DNA of 16,091 bases from Deltaproteobacteria bacterium (GCA_016194725.1 JACQAW010000030.1:1-16091); one strand, 5' to 3'; numbered from the stretch's first letter, positions 7,520-14,175 are shown. The notes: generated from the letters alone by a model not told the origin. Numbers and translations: made by a program.

Positions 7520-8392
7520 TTATTTCCTGGCCCTTTCTGCGCTGCTCAGCGCAAGTCGAGTCAAAAGATTCATGGCAAAGACAAGCATCACCAGCATCAG
7601 AGCGCCGGCCCAGGCCTGCTGATGCCAGTCTTCATAAGGGCTTATTGCGTACGTGTAAATTTGTACAGGTAATGATGATATCGGCTGGTCAAGGCCTCGC
7701 TGCCAAAATCGGTTGCTAAAGGCGGTAAAAAGCAACGGAGCGGTTTCACCCGACACGCGAGCAATCGACAGCATCACGCCCGTCGTAATGGGCCCCCGAA
7801 TGCCGCGCAAAACAATCCAAAGAGTCACCTTCCAACGCGGTAACCCCAAGGCGAGCCCGGCCTCGCGAATGTGCTCGGGTACCAGCTTGAGCAACTCCTC
7901 ACTGCTCCGAGCCACCGTGGGTATCATCAGCAGACCCAATGCGAGACCGCCCGCGATGGCGGAAAAACGCTTCATCGTCACGACAACCAGCGCATAAATG
8001 AAAAGTCCGATGATGATGGACGGAATGCTGGCCAGCATGTCCGCGCTGAACCGAACCACGCCCGCAAGCCTGCCACGCCCATATTCAGACAGATATAGCC
8101 CGGTGGCTATGCCCCACGGCACGCCGAACAGCGAGCCCAGAAACACGAGCGTAACGGTACCCAGCAATGCGTTGGCCATGCCGCCGCCGGTTTCACCCAC
8201 GGGTTTTGGCAATTCGGTAAAGAACGCGACATTCAGGGCAGGCAGCCCTTTTTGCAGCACATAACCAAAAACGCTGACTAGCGGAATCAGCGCGATAACC
8301 GCGGCGGCAACCAATGCCGCAACCATCGCGGCATTAACCGACTTGCGCTTGCGGTAACTTCTGAAAACGTAGTCAGAAAATCTTCTCTTCAT
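7520..8392 (-). CDS. pstA: Phosphate ABC transporter permease PstA
   Basis: This 290-residue inner-membrane permease forms the phosphate channel as a heterodimer with PstC. A basic cytoplasmic N-terminus (MKRRFSDYVFRSYRKRK) precedes TM1 at about 20-46. The binding-protein-dependent transporter fold follows, with its EAA loop in REAGLALGLPRWKVTLWIVL (about 176-195, coupling to PstB) and the PstA-typical RVSGETAPLLFTAF. The length is usual for the family. The ATG overlaps the pstC stop by one base (TGATG), so translation is coupled. Confidence 0.97.
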   Translation of the reverse strand: MKRRFSDYVFRSYRKRKSVNAAMVAALVAAAVIALIPLVSVFGYVLQKGLPALNVAFFTELPKPVGETGGGMANALLGTVTLVFLGSLFGVPWGIATGLYLSEYGRGRLAGVVRFSADMLASIPSIIIGLFIYALVVVTMKRFSAIAGGLALGLLMIPTVARSSEELLKLVPEHIREAGLALGLPRWKVTLWIVLRGIRGPITTGVMLSIARVSGETAPLLFTAFSNRFWQRGLDQPISSLPVQIYTYAISPYEDWHQQAWAGALMLVMLVFAMNLLTRLALSSAERARK

Positions 8393-9372
8393 CAGCGATT
8401 TCCACTTCTTGAAACAAACAAACGGGCCAGGCTGTTGATAATGAAGGTTACCGCAAACAGCAGCAGACCCACTTCTACCAGGGCCGCGATATGAATATCG
8501 CTCGTGGCTTCGGAATATTCGTTGGCGATGATGCTGGCCATGGTGGTGGAAGGAGCAAAGAAAGACGCTGAAATCTCGTGCCGGTTGCCGATCACCATGG
8601 TTACGGCCATGGTCTCGCCCAACGCGCGGCCCAGGCCCAATATCACGGCACCGGCAATTCCGCGTTTCGAGCTGCGCAGTACCGCCAGCCGCATCATCTC
8701 CCAGCGGGTAGCGCCCAGCCCCAGCGCTGCTTCGCGCTGGGGCTGTGGAATGGCGCTGAAAATTTCGCGCGAAATGCTCGAGATCGTCGGCGTGATCATG
8801 ATGGCCAGAATGATTCCGGCCGCCATCATGCCTACGCCATAGGCCGGCCCCTGAAAAAAAGGCAGAAAGCCCAGAGCTGTCTTGAGGCCCGGTTCAACCG
8901 TCGTGCGCAGCCAGGGAGCAAGCACGAAAATTCCCCAAAGCCCGTATACGACGCTGGGAATCGCGGCCAGCATTTCGATCAGGAAGCCGACCACGCGGCC
9001 AACGCGTCGTGGGGCGATCTCGGTCAAAAAAAGCGCTACGCCGATGCTCAGGGGAGTCGCGATAATAATGGCGATGAACGAAGACACCACGGTGCCGTAT
9101 ACTACGGGCAAAGCGCCGAAAATATCCTGAACCGGATCCCAAACCGATGAGTAGACAAAGCTCCAGCCCAGCTTATGAAGGGCCGGCGCCGCCGCCCGGT
9201 ATAGAAAAAATGCGATGGCAAGCAACAGCACCGCCAGCCCCACGGCGGGAACGCGCAAGGCCCATGCAAAAAAGCGGTCGCCAGCGTGAATCTCCCGCCG
9301 GCGACCCTTAGCTTGGGCAGGAGCGACTCTGACCCCTGCCCCCGATGATTGGTGAACGCTTAGAGATTGCAA
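8392..9372 (-). CDS. pstC: Phosphate ABC transporter permease PstC
   Basis: This is the partner permease of PstA, 326 residues with the TTG start at 9372. A hydrophilic N-terminal tail of about 33 residues precedes TM1 (FFAWALRVPAVGLAVLLLAI). The transporter domain then shows the EAA loop REAALGLGATRWEMM (about 213-227) and the PstC-typical RALGETMAVTMVIGN. There is no ATG or GTG between the pstS stop and TM1; TTG at 9372 is the first accepted start codon, 15 bp after pstS, but it has no clear Shine-Dalgarno site. The identity is secure; the exact N-terminus is not. Confidence 0.95.
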   Translation of the reverse strand: MQSLSVHQSSGAGVRVAPAQAKGRRREIHAGDRFFAWALRVPAVGLAVLLLAIAFFLYRAAAPALHKLGWSFVYSSVWDPVQDIFGALPVVYGTVVSSFIAIIIATPLSIGVALFLTEIAPRRVGRVVGFLIEMLAAIPSVVYGLWGIFVLAPWLRTTVEPGLKTALGFLPFFQGPAYGVGMMAAGIILAIMITPTISSISREIFSAIPQPQREAALGLGATRWEMMRLAVLRSSKRGIAGAVILGLGRALGETMAVTMVIGNRHEISASFFAPSTTMASIIANEYSEATSDIHIAALVEVGLLLFAVTFIINSLARLFVSRSGNR

Positions 9373-9387
9373 CTGCGCGCCAATCGC

Positions 9388-10389
9388 TTACTCGAGCGCA
9401 ATGCCGTTGATCTTCGCCGACACCTTGGTTACCAAAGCTTTCGGCAATGGCGCGTACGAAAGCGGTTCAGCGAACTTCTGTCCGTCCTGCACGGCCCATT
9501 TCAGGAATTTCACGATGTCCGCGCCTTTTTCCTTCGGCATCCTGGTCCAGACGAGCAGATAGGTGAATCCGCTTATCGGATATGCATCCTTGCCTTCGGC
9601 GTCGGTGATGGAGACACGAAAGTCAGCAGGCATGTTTTTCAAGGCGCCTGCGGCAGCCGCGGTAACAGATCCCGTGCTCGCCTCGGCGAACTTGCCGGCC
9701 TTGTTCTTGAGCGTGGCGTAGGCCATGTTGTTGTTCTTCGCGTAAATCAGCTCCACGTAACCCAGGCTGCCTGGGGTCTGTTTTACCAGTCCCGAAACGC
9801 CCTCGTTACCCTTGCCGCCAAGGCCCACGGGCCAGTTGACTGCAGTACCGGTACCGACCTTCGACTTCCAGTCCGCGCTGACCTTCGAAAGATAATCGGT
9901 GAAAATGCCGCTCGTGCCGCTGCCGTCCGAACGATGAACCACCAGCACGTCACCCGTAAGCTTCGTGCCCGGATTCAGCTTCGCAATCCGCGCGTCATCC
10001 CACTTCGCGATTTTTCCGAGAAAGATATCGGCAATAACGTCGCCGCTCAGCTTCAGGCCTTTTTCAACACCGGGAACGTTGTAAGTCAGAACCACCGCGC
10101 CCAGCACGGTGGGAATGTGATCGATGGGTACCGAAGCCTTCGCAAGCTGTTCGTCGGACATCGGGGAATCAGATGCGCCGAAATCAACCGTCTTTTCCAT
10201 GAACTGGCGAATGCCGCCGCCGCTGCCGATCGACTGGTAGTTAATTTGCACGTTGGCGTCGATTTTCTGGTATTCCGAAAACCATTTCGAATAAAGCGGA
10301 AACGGAAACGTGGCTCCAGCGCCGTTGATGAGATTAGCAGCCTGGGCTGCGCCGGTCATGATCAGGAACAGGATCAGGGTCTTCTTCAT
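9388..10389 (-). CDS. pstS: Periplasmic phosphate-binding protein PstS
   Basis: This 333-residue exported protein captures phosphate in the periplasm and hands it to PstCA. The signal peptide (MKKTLILFLIMTGAAQA) has a signal peptidase I type AxA site near residue 17 and no lipobox. Phosphate-binding blocks are intact: GAGATFPFPLYSKW, SIGSGGGIRQF, DFGASDSPM and HRSDGSGTSGIFTDYL. The start has a very good site, AAGGAG with 5 nt spacing, and this overlaps the porin stop codon (TAAGGAG), tying its translation to the porin transcript. A separate Pho box in front of pstS is absent because only 9 bp separate the two genes. Confidence 0.98.
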   Translation of the reverse strand: MKKTLILFLIMTGAAQAANLINGAGATFPFPLYSKWFSEYQKIDANVQINYQSIGSGGGIRQFMEKTVDFGASDSPMSDEQLAKASVPIDHIPTVLGAVVLTYNVPGVEKGLKLSGDVIADIFLGKIAKWDDARIAKLNPGTKLTGDVLVVHRSDGSGTSGIFTDYLSKVSADWKSKVGTGTAVNWPVGLGGKGNEGVSGLVKQTPGSLGYVELIYAKNNNMAYATLKNKAGKFAEASTGSVTAAAAGALKNMPADFRVSITDAEGKDAYPISGFTYLLVWTRMPKEKGADIVKFLKWAVQDGQKFAEPLSYAPLPKALVTKVSAKINGIALE

Positions 10390-10394
10390 ATGTA

Positions 10395-10400
10395 CTCCTT
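10395..10400 (-). promoter_or_regulatory. Strong ribosome binding site of pstS overlapping the porin stop
   Basis: On the minus strand AAGGAG shares bases with the porin TAA stop and sits 5 nt before the pstS ATG. It is the strongest Shine-Dalgarno sequence in this operon, in keeping with the high amounts of PstS needed during starvation. Confidence 0.75.
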
Positions 10401-11742
10401 AGAAGATAAAAAAAGCCGAAAGCTGGTATCTGTTGTTGTGAGCGACATAGGCGTCGCCGTACTCGGTGCGGCTGAATGCATATTCAAATCCGACACGAAT
10501 CTGTTTGGTGACGTCATGCATCCAGTTCGCGAAGTAGGTCTGGACCTTGTCATAGGGAAAATTTCCGGCTGAGGTCTTGCCCGTTGCTCCCACCATGGTG
10601 TTGATGTTGTCCGAGTACAACCGACCGTAACCACCGCTGAACCAGGTGCGGCAGGTGCCCGGCAGGTGATACTGGAAATAAGCGTTGAAGGTGCGAAGGT
10701 CCACGAGCTGAAAGTTCCCAGACGAATCAAAGCCACCAATGCCGGCATCGAGATTCATGTTTTTTTCCGGTGCGGTCGCAATCGAGTTGAGCGGGCTGCC
10801 CAAACCACCCGTGTAGCCCACCAGCTGGTCGCCATAGCCTTTGCCCGTCGTGAACTCACCGCCGAAAACCAAGGTATTGGAGGGGTCTTTACCGTCGCTT
10901 GAAGCAATCACGGGAATCAGGGCGTCGGCGACTCCGGCATAGCCCAGCACGTGCGTAAGATCGCCGGTAGGCGCCAGCGGTGACTGGGGAGTTACGAACT
11001 CACGAACCGCACCGCTCAGCCCAAAGCTCAGCGGCTGGTTTTTCTGAGGTGCGGTGGAGCCGCCAGCGAATCCGGCAGTGCGATTCCCAAAGGCAATTCT
11101 CATTCCCCCTTCGAGGCCAGGCAACGAAGCGTCCCGTTGCGGCGGGCGCATGATGCCCAGAGCGGCCTGCATCGTGTTGTTGTTGTCCATCGTAACAGTC
11201 TTCGTCACGCGAATCTGGCCGGTGCGGCCGTAGAGCATGCCGGTAATCGGAGCCACCTGCACCGTGGGCATGAAGTAATAAGGCTGCCAGCCCAACATGT
11301 TCCAGTACTGCCCGCCCAGAATCTGCCAACCCTCGCGCTCGGCGCTCAAGTACGTGTGCCGCACCCGAAACGAAGGGTTGTTGAAAAATGCCGCTTCGGT
11401 ATTCGTGGTGCCCGGAGCAGGATCGAAGCCGAGCAAGTCGAACTCGAAGTAGCCTTTGGTTTTCCAGCTCTCGAACTCTGGCGGCTCGACGCTAAACGCC
11501 AGTCGAGTGTTTCGAATCGAAAACTGCGTGCGTCCGGTTTGGCCCGCAACCGAGTCGCGCGAGACGGCCGAGTTGCCTTCAACTTCGGTGAAGCTGCGAG
11601 TGCTGTCTACAATGGAGTCCAATTCGACGAAGCCGCCCATGGAGATCTTCCACTCGTCCTTGTCGAGCAGGGTGACCGCCGCGTTTGCATGTGAAGTGCA
11701 CAAGGAAAGAGCCAGGAAGCACAGTAGAGTGATTTTGTTCAT
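10399..11742 (-). CDS. Outer-membrane porin heading the phosphate operon
   Basis: This 447-residue exported protein has a signal peptide (MNKITLLCFLALSLCTSHANA, cut after residue 21). It looks like an outer-membrane beta-barrel: alternating polar/hydrophobic strands, many aromatic residues, a first strand of KISMGGFVELDSIVD type, TQFSIRNTRLAFSVE, and a last strand NRYQLSAFFIF ending in Phe, the usual recognition signal for the BAM machinery. The size fits a 16- or 18-strand porin. The subfamily (DcaP-like, OprP/OprO-like or other) cannot be decided from the sequence alone. Context says it admits phosphate or phosphate-containing compounds: it directly follows a Pho box and is followed 9 bp later by pstS. 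ATG at 11742 was chosen because it starts the signal peptide; ATG at 11760 would add six residues (PYCQH type). Neither has a clear Shine-Dalgarno sequence. Confidence 0.85.
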   Translation of the reverse strand: MNKITLLCFLALSLCTSHANAAVTLLDKDEWKISMGGFVELDSIVDSTRSFTEVEGNSAVSRDSVAGQTGRTQFSIRNTRLAFSVEPPEFESWKTKGYFEFDLLGFDPAPGTTNTEAAFFNNPSFRVRHTYLSAEREGWQILGGQYWNMLGWQPYYFMPTVQVAPITGMLYGRTGQIRVTKTVTMDNNNTMQAALGIMRPPQRDASLPGLEGGMRIAFGNRTAGFAGGSTAPQKNQPLSFGLSGAVREFVTPQSPLAPTGDLTHVLGYAGVADALIPVIASSDGKDPSNTLVFGGEFTTGKGYGDQLVGYTGGLGSPLNSIATAPEKNMNLDAGIGGFDSSGNFQLVDLRTFNAYFQYHLPGTCRTWFSGGYGRLYSDNINTMVGATGKTSAGNFPYDKVQTYFANWMHDVTKQIRVGFEYAFSRTEYGDAYVAHNNRYQLSAFFIF

Positions 11743-11775
11743 ATGCTGACAATATGGCATGGTGCGTGAATTCTA

Positions 11776-11793
11776 GTGTCAGATATTTGTCAG
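11776..11793 (-). promoter_or_regulatory. Pho box (PhoB binding site) upstream of the porin-pst-pho-ppx operon
   Basis: The minus strand reads CTGACAAATATCTGACAC, two 7-bp half-sites separated by ATAT with an 11-bp period. This matches the enteric Pho box layout (CTGTCAT, four A/T bases, CTGTCAC) in 5 of 7 and 6 of 7 positions. It is 34 nt before the porin ATG at 11742. Possible -10 elements on the same strand are TAGAAT (11775-11770), directly after the box, or CATATT (11756-11751). Neither gives the 10-bp spacing usual in E. coli, so the transcription start is uncertain. Confidence 0.8.
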
Positions 11794-11799
11794 ATGTAT

Positions 11800-11816
11800 C
11801 CGACTGCTGAAGTCGG
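11800..11816. repeat. Small inverted repeat before the Pho box
   Basis: CCGACT and AGTCGG form a 6-bp stem with a 5-nt loop. It lies between the end of the upstream exported-protein gene (11845) and the Pho box. On the minus strand the T run precedes the stem rather than following it, so it is not a standard intrinsic terminator, although it could still slow read-through into the operon. Confidence 0.4.
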
Positions 11817-11844
11817 AAAAACCGCGCTTAACGAGCTATTTCAA

Positions 11845-12465
11845 CTATTTGGACTTTGGCTCGTCCATGGGTTTGATGGACGAGCCTGGCGTACTTCTGA
11901 GCTCCGACGGCGAATTGTGCATCTCGGCCTCAATGGCATCTTCCTCCGGCGGCTTGGCTTCTTCTGACTGGTCGTCTTCATTTTCAGAGTTTTCTTTCAC
12001 CTCGCCCGCCTCGTCAGTCGCGCTCTCATCGTCAGCTGATGACGGCTTGGGCTTCCTGATGGCCTTGCGCGGTTTGGGAACAACAGCCGGCGCTGCCTCC
12101 ACTGGCGGCTCGCCTTTGACGATTTCGTCCTCGACCTTGACCCATTTCCAGTTTCGCTCTTTCATCACCGACGATATCGAATCGCGAATTCCATCGGCCG
12201 CCGCCGAGGCAGCGTCCTTGTCGCTCTCGTTCAGATATTTATACGACATGAAAATGGTACTCGGTTTGCGGCAATAAAACTGGGCGGTGTAGCCACCCTT
12301 TATATTTCCCACGCGATAGTTGGCGTTCAGCTCCACGGCCAGCCACTCGCATTTCGTGGGCGCGTAGGAATCCGCGCCGCTGCCAATGGACGCGCTGCCG
12401 GGCCGCTGGGTCAGGGCCGCGGCCGAAGTGGCGGCCAAAAATATCACGATTAACTGGGCGAACAT
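11845..12465 (-). CDS. Small exported protein with acidic low-complexity tail, function unknown
   Basis: I do not recognise this 206-residue protein. The N-terminus (MFAQLIVIFLAATSAAA) looks like a short signal peptide, although it lacks the usual basic residues. Residues about 30-110 form a compact domain with two Cys (39 and 65) that could pair in the periplasm, a Tyr/Trp-rich core and an ending in RNWKWVKVEDEI. From about 118 to 206 the sequence is low-complexity: a Pro/Lys/Ala stretch, then a run rich in Glu, Asp and Ser, then a Pro/Ser/Lys end, so it is probably disordered. The ATG at 12465 directly follows GAAGGG with no spacer, an unusual arrangement; a CATAAT about 10 nt further upstream could be a -10 element. 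It lies just upstream of the Pho operon on the same strand but outside its Pho box. The CDS 3' end contains a strong hairpin (11858-11886). Confidence 0.7.
   Translation of the reverse strand: MFAQLIVIFLAATSAAALTQRPGSASIGSGADSYAPTKCEWLAVELNANYRVGNIKGGYTAQFYCRKPSTIFMSYKYLNESDKDAASAAADGIRDSISSVMKERNWKWVKVEDEIVKGEPPVEAAPAVVPKPRKAIRKPKPSSADDESATDEAGEVKENSENEDDQSEEAKPPEEDAIEAEMHNSPSELRSTPGSSIKPMDEPKSK
11858..11886. repeat. Perfect 11-bp inverted repeat at the 3' end of a CDS
   Basis: GGCTCGTCCAT and ATGGACGAGCC are exact reverse complements around a 7-nt loop. The repeat lies inside the last codons of the acidic-tail protein gene. There is no T run on either side, so it is not a canonical intrinsic terminator. 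It may protect the mRNA 3' end or act in termination aided by another factor. Confidence 0.65.
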
Positions 12466-12482
12466 CCCTTCAATTATGCCAC

Positions 12483-12504
12483 AAATAGAAACCCGGGGAC
12501 CGGG
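12483..12504 (-). terminator. Possible intrinsic terminator after the CDF transporter gene
   Basis: On the minus strand CCCGG-TCC-CCGGG makes a short but all-GC 5-bp stem, followed by TTTCTATTTG. It lies 42 bp after the transporter stop and before the next gene start. The short stem and interrupted T tract keep this tentative. Confidence 0.4.
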
Positions 12505-12545
12505 GGAAGACTTTGCCGAGCCAGGGTTTTCCCTCGAGCCTGGTT

Positions 12546-13487
12546 TTACTTCGAGCCGTGGTCGCGTTCTTCGACGATCAGATGCCGTACGTTGTAGTTC
12601 TTGGGAATCAGCTTCCGGTAATATTCAGATCCGAACCGGGTTTTGGTCAGCACCACGATTTCACAGGCCATCGCCTTTGGGGCGATCCGCCAGATGTGCA
12701 GATCAGCCACGACGAGATCGTTCGTTTCGATCAAACTTTTCAACTTCTGGCGATCAACCGATTTTGCATGCCCGTCCAGCAGCTCCCAGGCCGTATTTCG
12801 TGCAAGGGTGAATCCCCAGTTCAGGATTACAACCGAGCCCACCATCCCCACCAGTGCATCCAGCCAAAAAACAGAATAGATCTTTCCCAAAACGAGCGCC
12901 CCGATCGCGAGTACCGAGGTGACGGCGTCGGCCAGCACGTGAATGTAAGCGCTCTGCATATTATGGTCGTGATGGTGGTGCCCGGCGTGATCGTGGCGAG
13001 CTCCATGCTCATGGTGCTCGTTATTTTCGTGGTGGTCGTGGTTCCCGGCCCCCAAGATCACCGCGCTGATTATATTTACCAGCAGCCCGACGGCGGCAAC
13101 TGCGATGGCCTCGTTGAACTCGATTGGAACCGGAGCCAGCAGCCGGCGCGCCGACTCGATGAACATCAGAACGGCGATCATTCCCAGAATGACGGCGCTG
13201 GTATACCCCCCCAACGGAATGAATTTGCCGGCCCCGAACGAAAATCGATCACTGGCGTCGCGCGACCGGGCAAGCCGGTAGGCCATGAACGCGATAAAAA
13301 GCGCGGTGGCATGCGAGGCCATATGCCAGCCGTCGGCGAACAAGGCCATGGAGGAGCTCAGGTAGCCCACGACGATTTCCAGCACCATCATCGTGGCCGT
13401 AATAATGACCACCATAAGAGTCTTGCGTTCGTTACCCGCCAGATGACGGTCGTCGGCTATGTAATCGTGCGTATGACTCGTCGTCAT
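12546..13487 (-). CDS. dmeF: Cation diffusion facilitator, DmeF-like metal efflux protein
   Basis: This 313-residue inner-membrane protein of the CDF family exports divalent metal ions in exchange for protons. It resembles the DmeF branch (Co/Ni and other divalent metals): SMALFADGWHMASHATA in TM2 (Asp52, His55, His59), RFSFGAGKFIPLGGYTSA, and YIHVLADAVTSVLAI in TM5 (His183, Asp187). Six membrane segments fit the hydrophobic pattern. A His-rich cytoplasmic loop at about 150-175 (HDHHENNEHHEH, then HHHHDH) probably binds metal. The soluble C-terminal domain includes VVADLHIWRIAP, the usual CDF end domain. ATG at 13487 was chosen because it matches the short N-terminus of the family; the open frame extends 32 residues further but through the predicted promoter. 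Substrate metal and the dmeF name are inferred from similarity. Confidence 0.88.
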   Translation of the reverse strand: MTTSHTHDYIADDRHLAGNERKTLMVVIITATMMVLEIVVGYLSSSMALFADGWHMASHATALFIAFMAYRLARSRDASDRFSFGAGKFIPLGGYTSAVILGMIAVLMFIESARRLLAPVPIEFNEAIAVAAVGLLVNIISAVILGAGNHDHHENNEHHEHGARHDHAGHHHHDHNMQSAYIHVLADAVTSVLAIGALVLGKIYSVFWLDALVGMVGSVVILNWGFTLARNTAWELLDGHAKSVDRQKLKSLIETNDLVVADLHIWRIAPKAMACEIVVLTKTRFGSEYYRKLIPKNYNVRHLIVEERDHGSK

Positions 13488-13512
13488 CGGGCCCAAGGTT
13501 CCATGGTTTTGC

Positions 13513-13541
13513 ACTATAATGACCCGCCCCGCGAATGTCGC
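13513..13541 (-). promoter_or_regulatory. Predicted sigma-70-type promoter for the dmeF-like gene
   Basis: On the minus strand GCGACA (4 of 6 to TTGACA) is followed after 17 bp by TATAGT (5 of 6 to TATAAT). Transcription would start about 18 nt before ATG 13487. The -10 overlaps a perfect TATAAT on the plus strand (13515-13520), which could serve the divergent gene but has no recognisable -35. Confidence 0.45.
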
Positions 13542-13545
13542 GGGG
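13527..13545. repeat. Perfect 8-bp palindrome within the dmeF promoter spacer
   Basis: CCCCGCGA and TCGCGGGG are exact reverse complements separated by 3 nt. The element covers the -35 hexamer and part of the spacer of the predicted minus-strand promoter, the position expected for a repressor operator or for a MerR-type activator site. It is followed by an A run on the plus strand, not a T run, so it is not a terminator. Confidence 0.55.
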
Positions 13546-13611
13546 AAAAAACGGCTACGTGGTGGGGCCGGGGCAGGTGGCATTAATGCCCGACTCCTGT
13601 AACATTACGGC

Positions 13612-14139
13612 ATGTCGGTAGATAAACAAACTGTCGCGCGACAACTTACCGCGCTGGGCGACTTCCATCGCTTCTTCACCAGCCGCGAAATTTCATGTCT
13701 GCACCATGTACTTACCGAAGGCGAGGTCGTGCATGCCGTCACGAGTGGCTTTTTCGATGGCCACACCTGGATCATCGTAGTCAGTAATATTCGCATCCTG
13801 TTCCTGGACAAGGGAATGCTTTACGGCCTCAAGCAGGTCGACATGCCCCTGAACAAGATCAGCTCCATTTCGCAGAAGACCGGCTTTTTCTTCGGCGAAA
13901 TTGAAGTAGCCACTTCCTCTGGCAGCAAAAAGATATCCAGTATACCAAAACGCAATGTCATCAAAGTCGCTTCCATACTCGCCGGCCTTATCCACGGCGG
14001 CATGGCCAAATCCCTTACCGCCAGGGAGCCAGCCAATGACCTGGCCACCCAGATCGAGAAGCTCGATAATTTGCGCCAAAAAGGCGCGCTGACCGATGAC
14101 GAGTTTCGCCTTTCCAAGGCCCGGTTGCTCGGCAACTGA
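13612..14139 (+). CDS. Bacterial PH-like domain protein with C-terminal SHOCT domain
   Basis: This 175-residue soluble protein has two parts. Residues about 30-125 look like a YokE/bacterial PH domain: a hydrophobic start, then HTWIIVVSNIRILFLDKG, KQVDMPLNKISSISQKTG and FFFGEIEVATSSGSKKI, the strand order of this family. Residues about 143-173 (ATQIEKLDNLRQKGALTDDE and onward) form a SHOCT helical hairpin, a short oligomerisation-type motif often found at the C-terminus. There is no signal peptide. No enzymatic residues are visible and the partner is unknown; such proteins are often linked with envelope stress or membrane association, but that is not shown here. The ATG has no clear Shine-Dalgarno sequence. 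It is divergent from the dmeF-like gene (124 bp between starts) and converges with the urate operon. Confidence 0.85.
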   Translation: MSVDKQTVARQLTALGDFHRFFTSREISCLHHVLTEGEVVHAVTSGFFDGHTWIIVVSNIRILFLDKGMLYGLKQVDMPLNKISSISQKTGFFFGEIEVATSSGSKKISSIPKRNVIKVASILAGLIHGGMAKSLTAREPANDLATQIEKLDNLRQKGALTDDEFRLSKARLLGN

Positions 14140-14144
14140 CCACG

Positions 14145-14175
14145 CAACGTACGGTCTAGCTTCCCCGGTACGTTG
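14145..14175. repeat. Inverted repeat between convergent genes
   Basis: CAACGTAC (14145-14152) and GTACGTTG (14168-14175) form a perfect 8-bp stem, extendable by GG/CC with one bulge. It straddles the gap between the PH-SHOCT gene stop and the hydroxyisourate hydrolase stop. Neither strand has a following T run, so it may act as a factor-aided bidirectional transcription stop rather than a classic terminator. Confidence 0.5.

Noticed and set aside
9367..10572. Plus-strand open frame of 401 codons opposite pstS and the porin end
   Set aside because: It is fully antisense to pstS, whose motifs are intact. Its composition (many Arg, His, Gln) is that of a shadow frame in GC-rich DNA and no domain is visible.
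12950..13040. Repetitive GTG/CAT-rich DNA that could be taken for a tandem repeat
   Set aside because: It is the coding sequence of the His-rich loop of the CDF transporter; codon repetition explains it.
12513..13586. Plus-strand open frame of 357 codons opposite the dmeF-like gene
   Set aside because: It mirrors a well-conserved CDF transporter; the product is rich in His, Gln, Arg and Pro with no recognisable fold, and it has no ribosome site.
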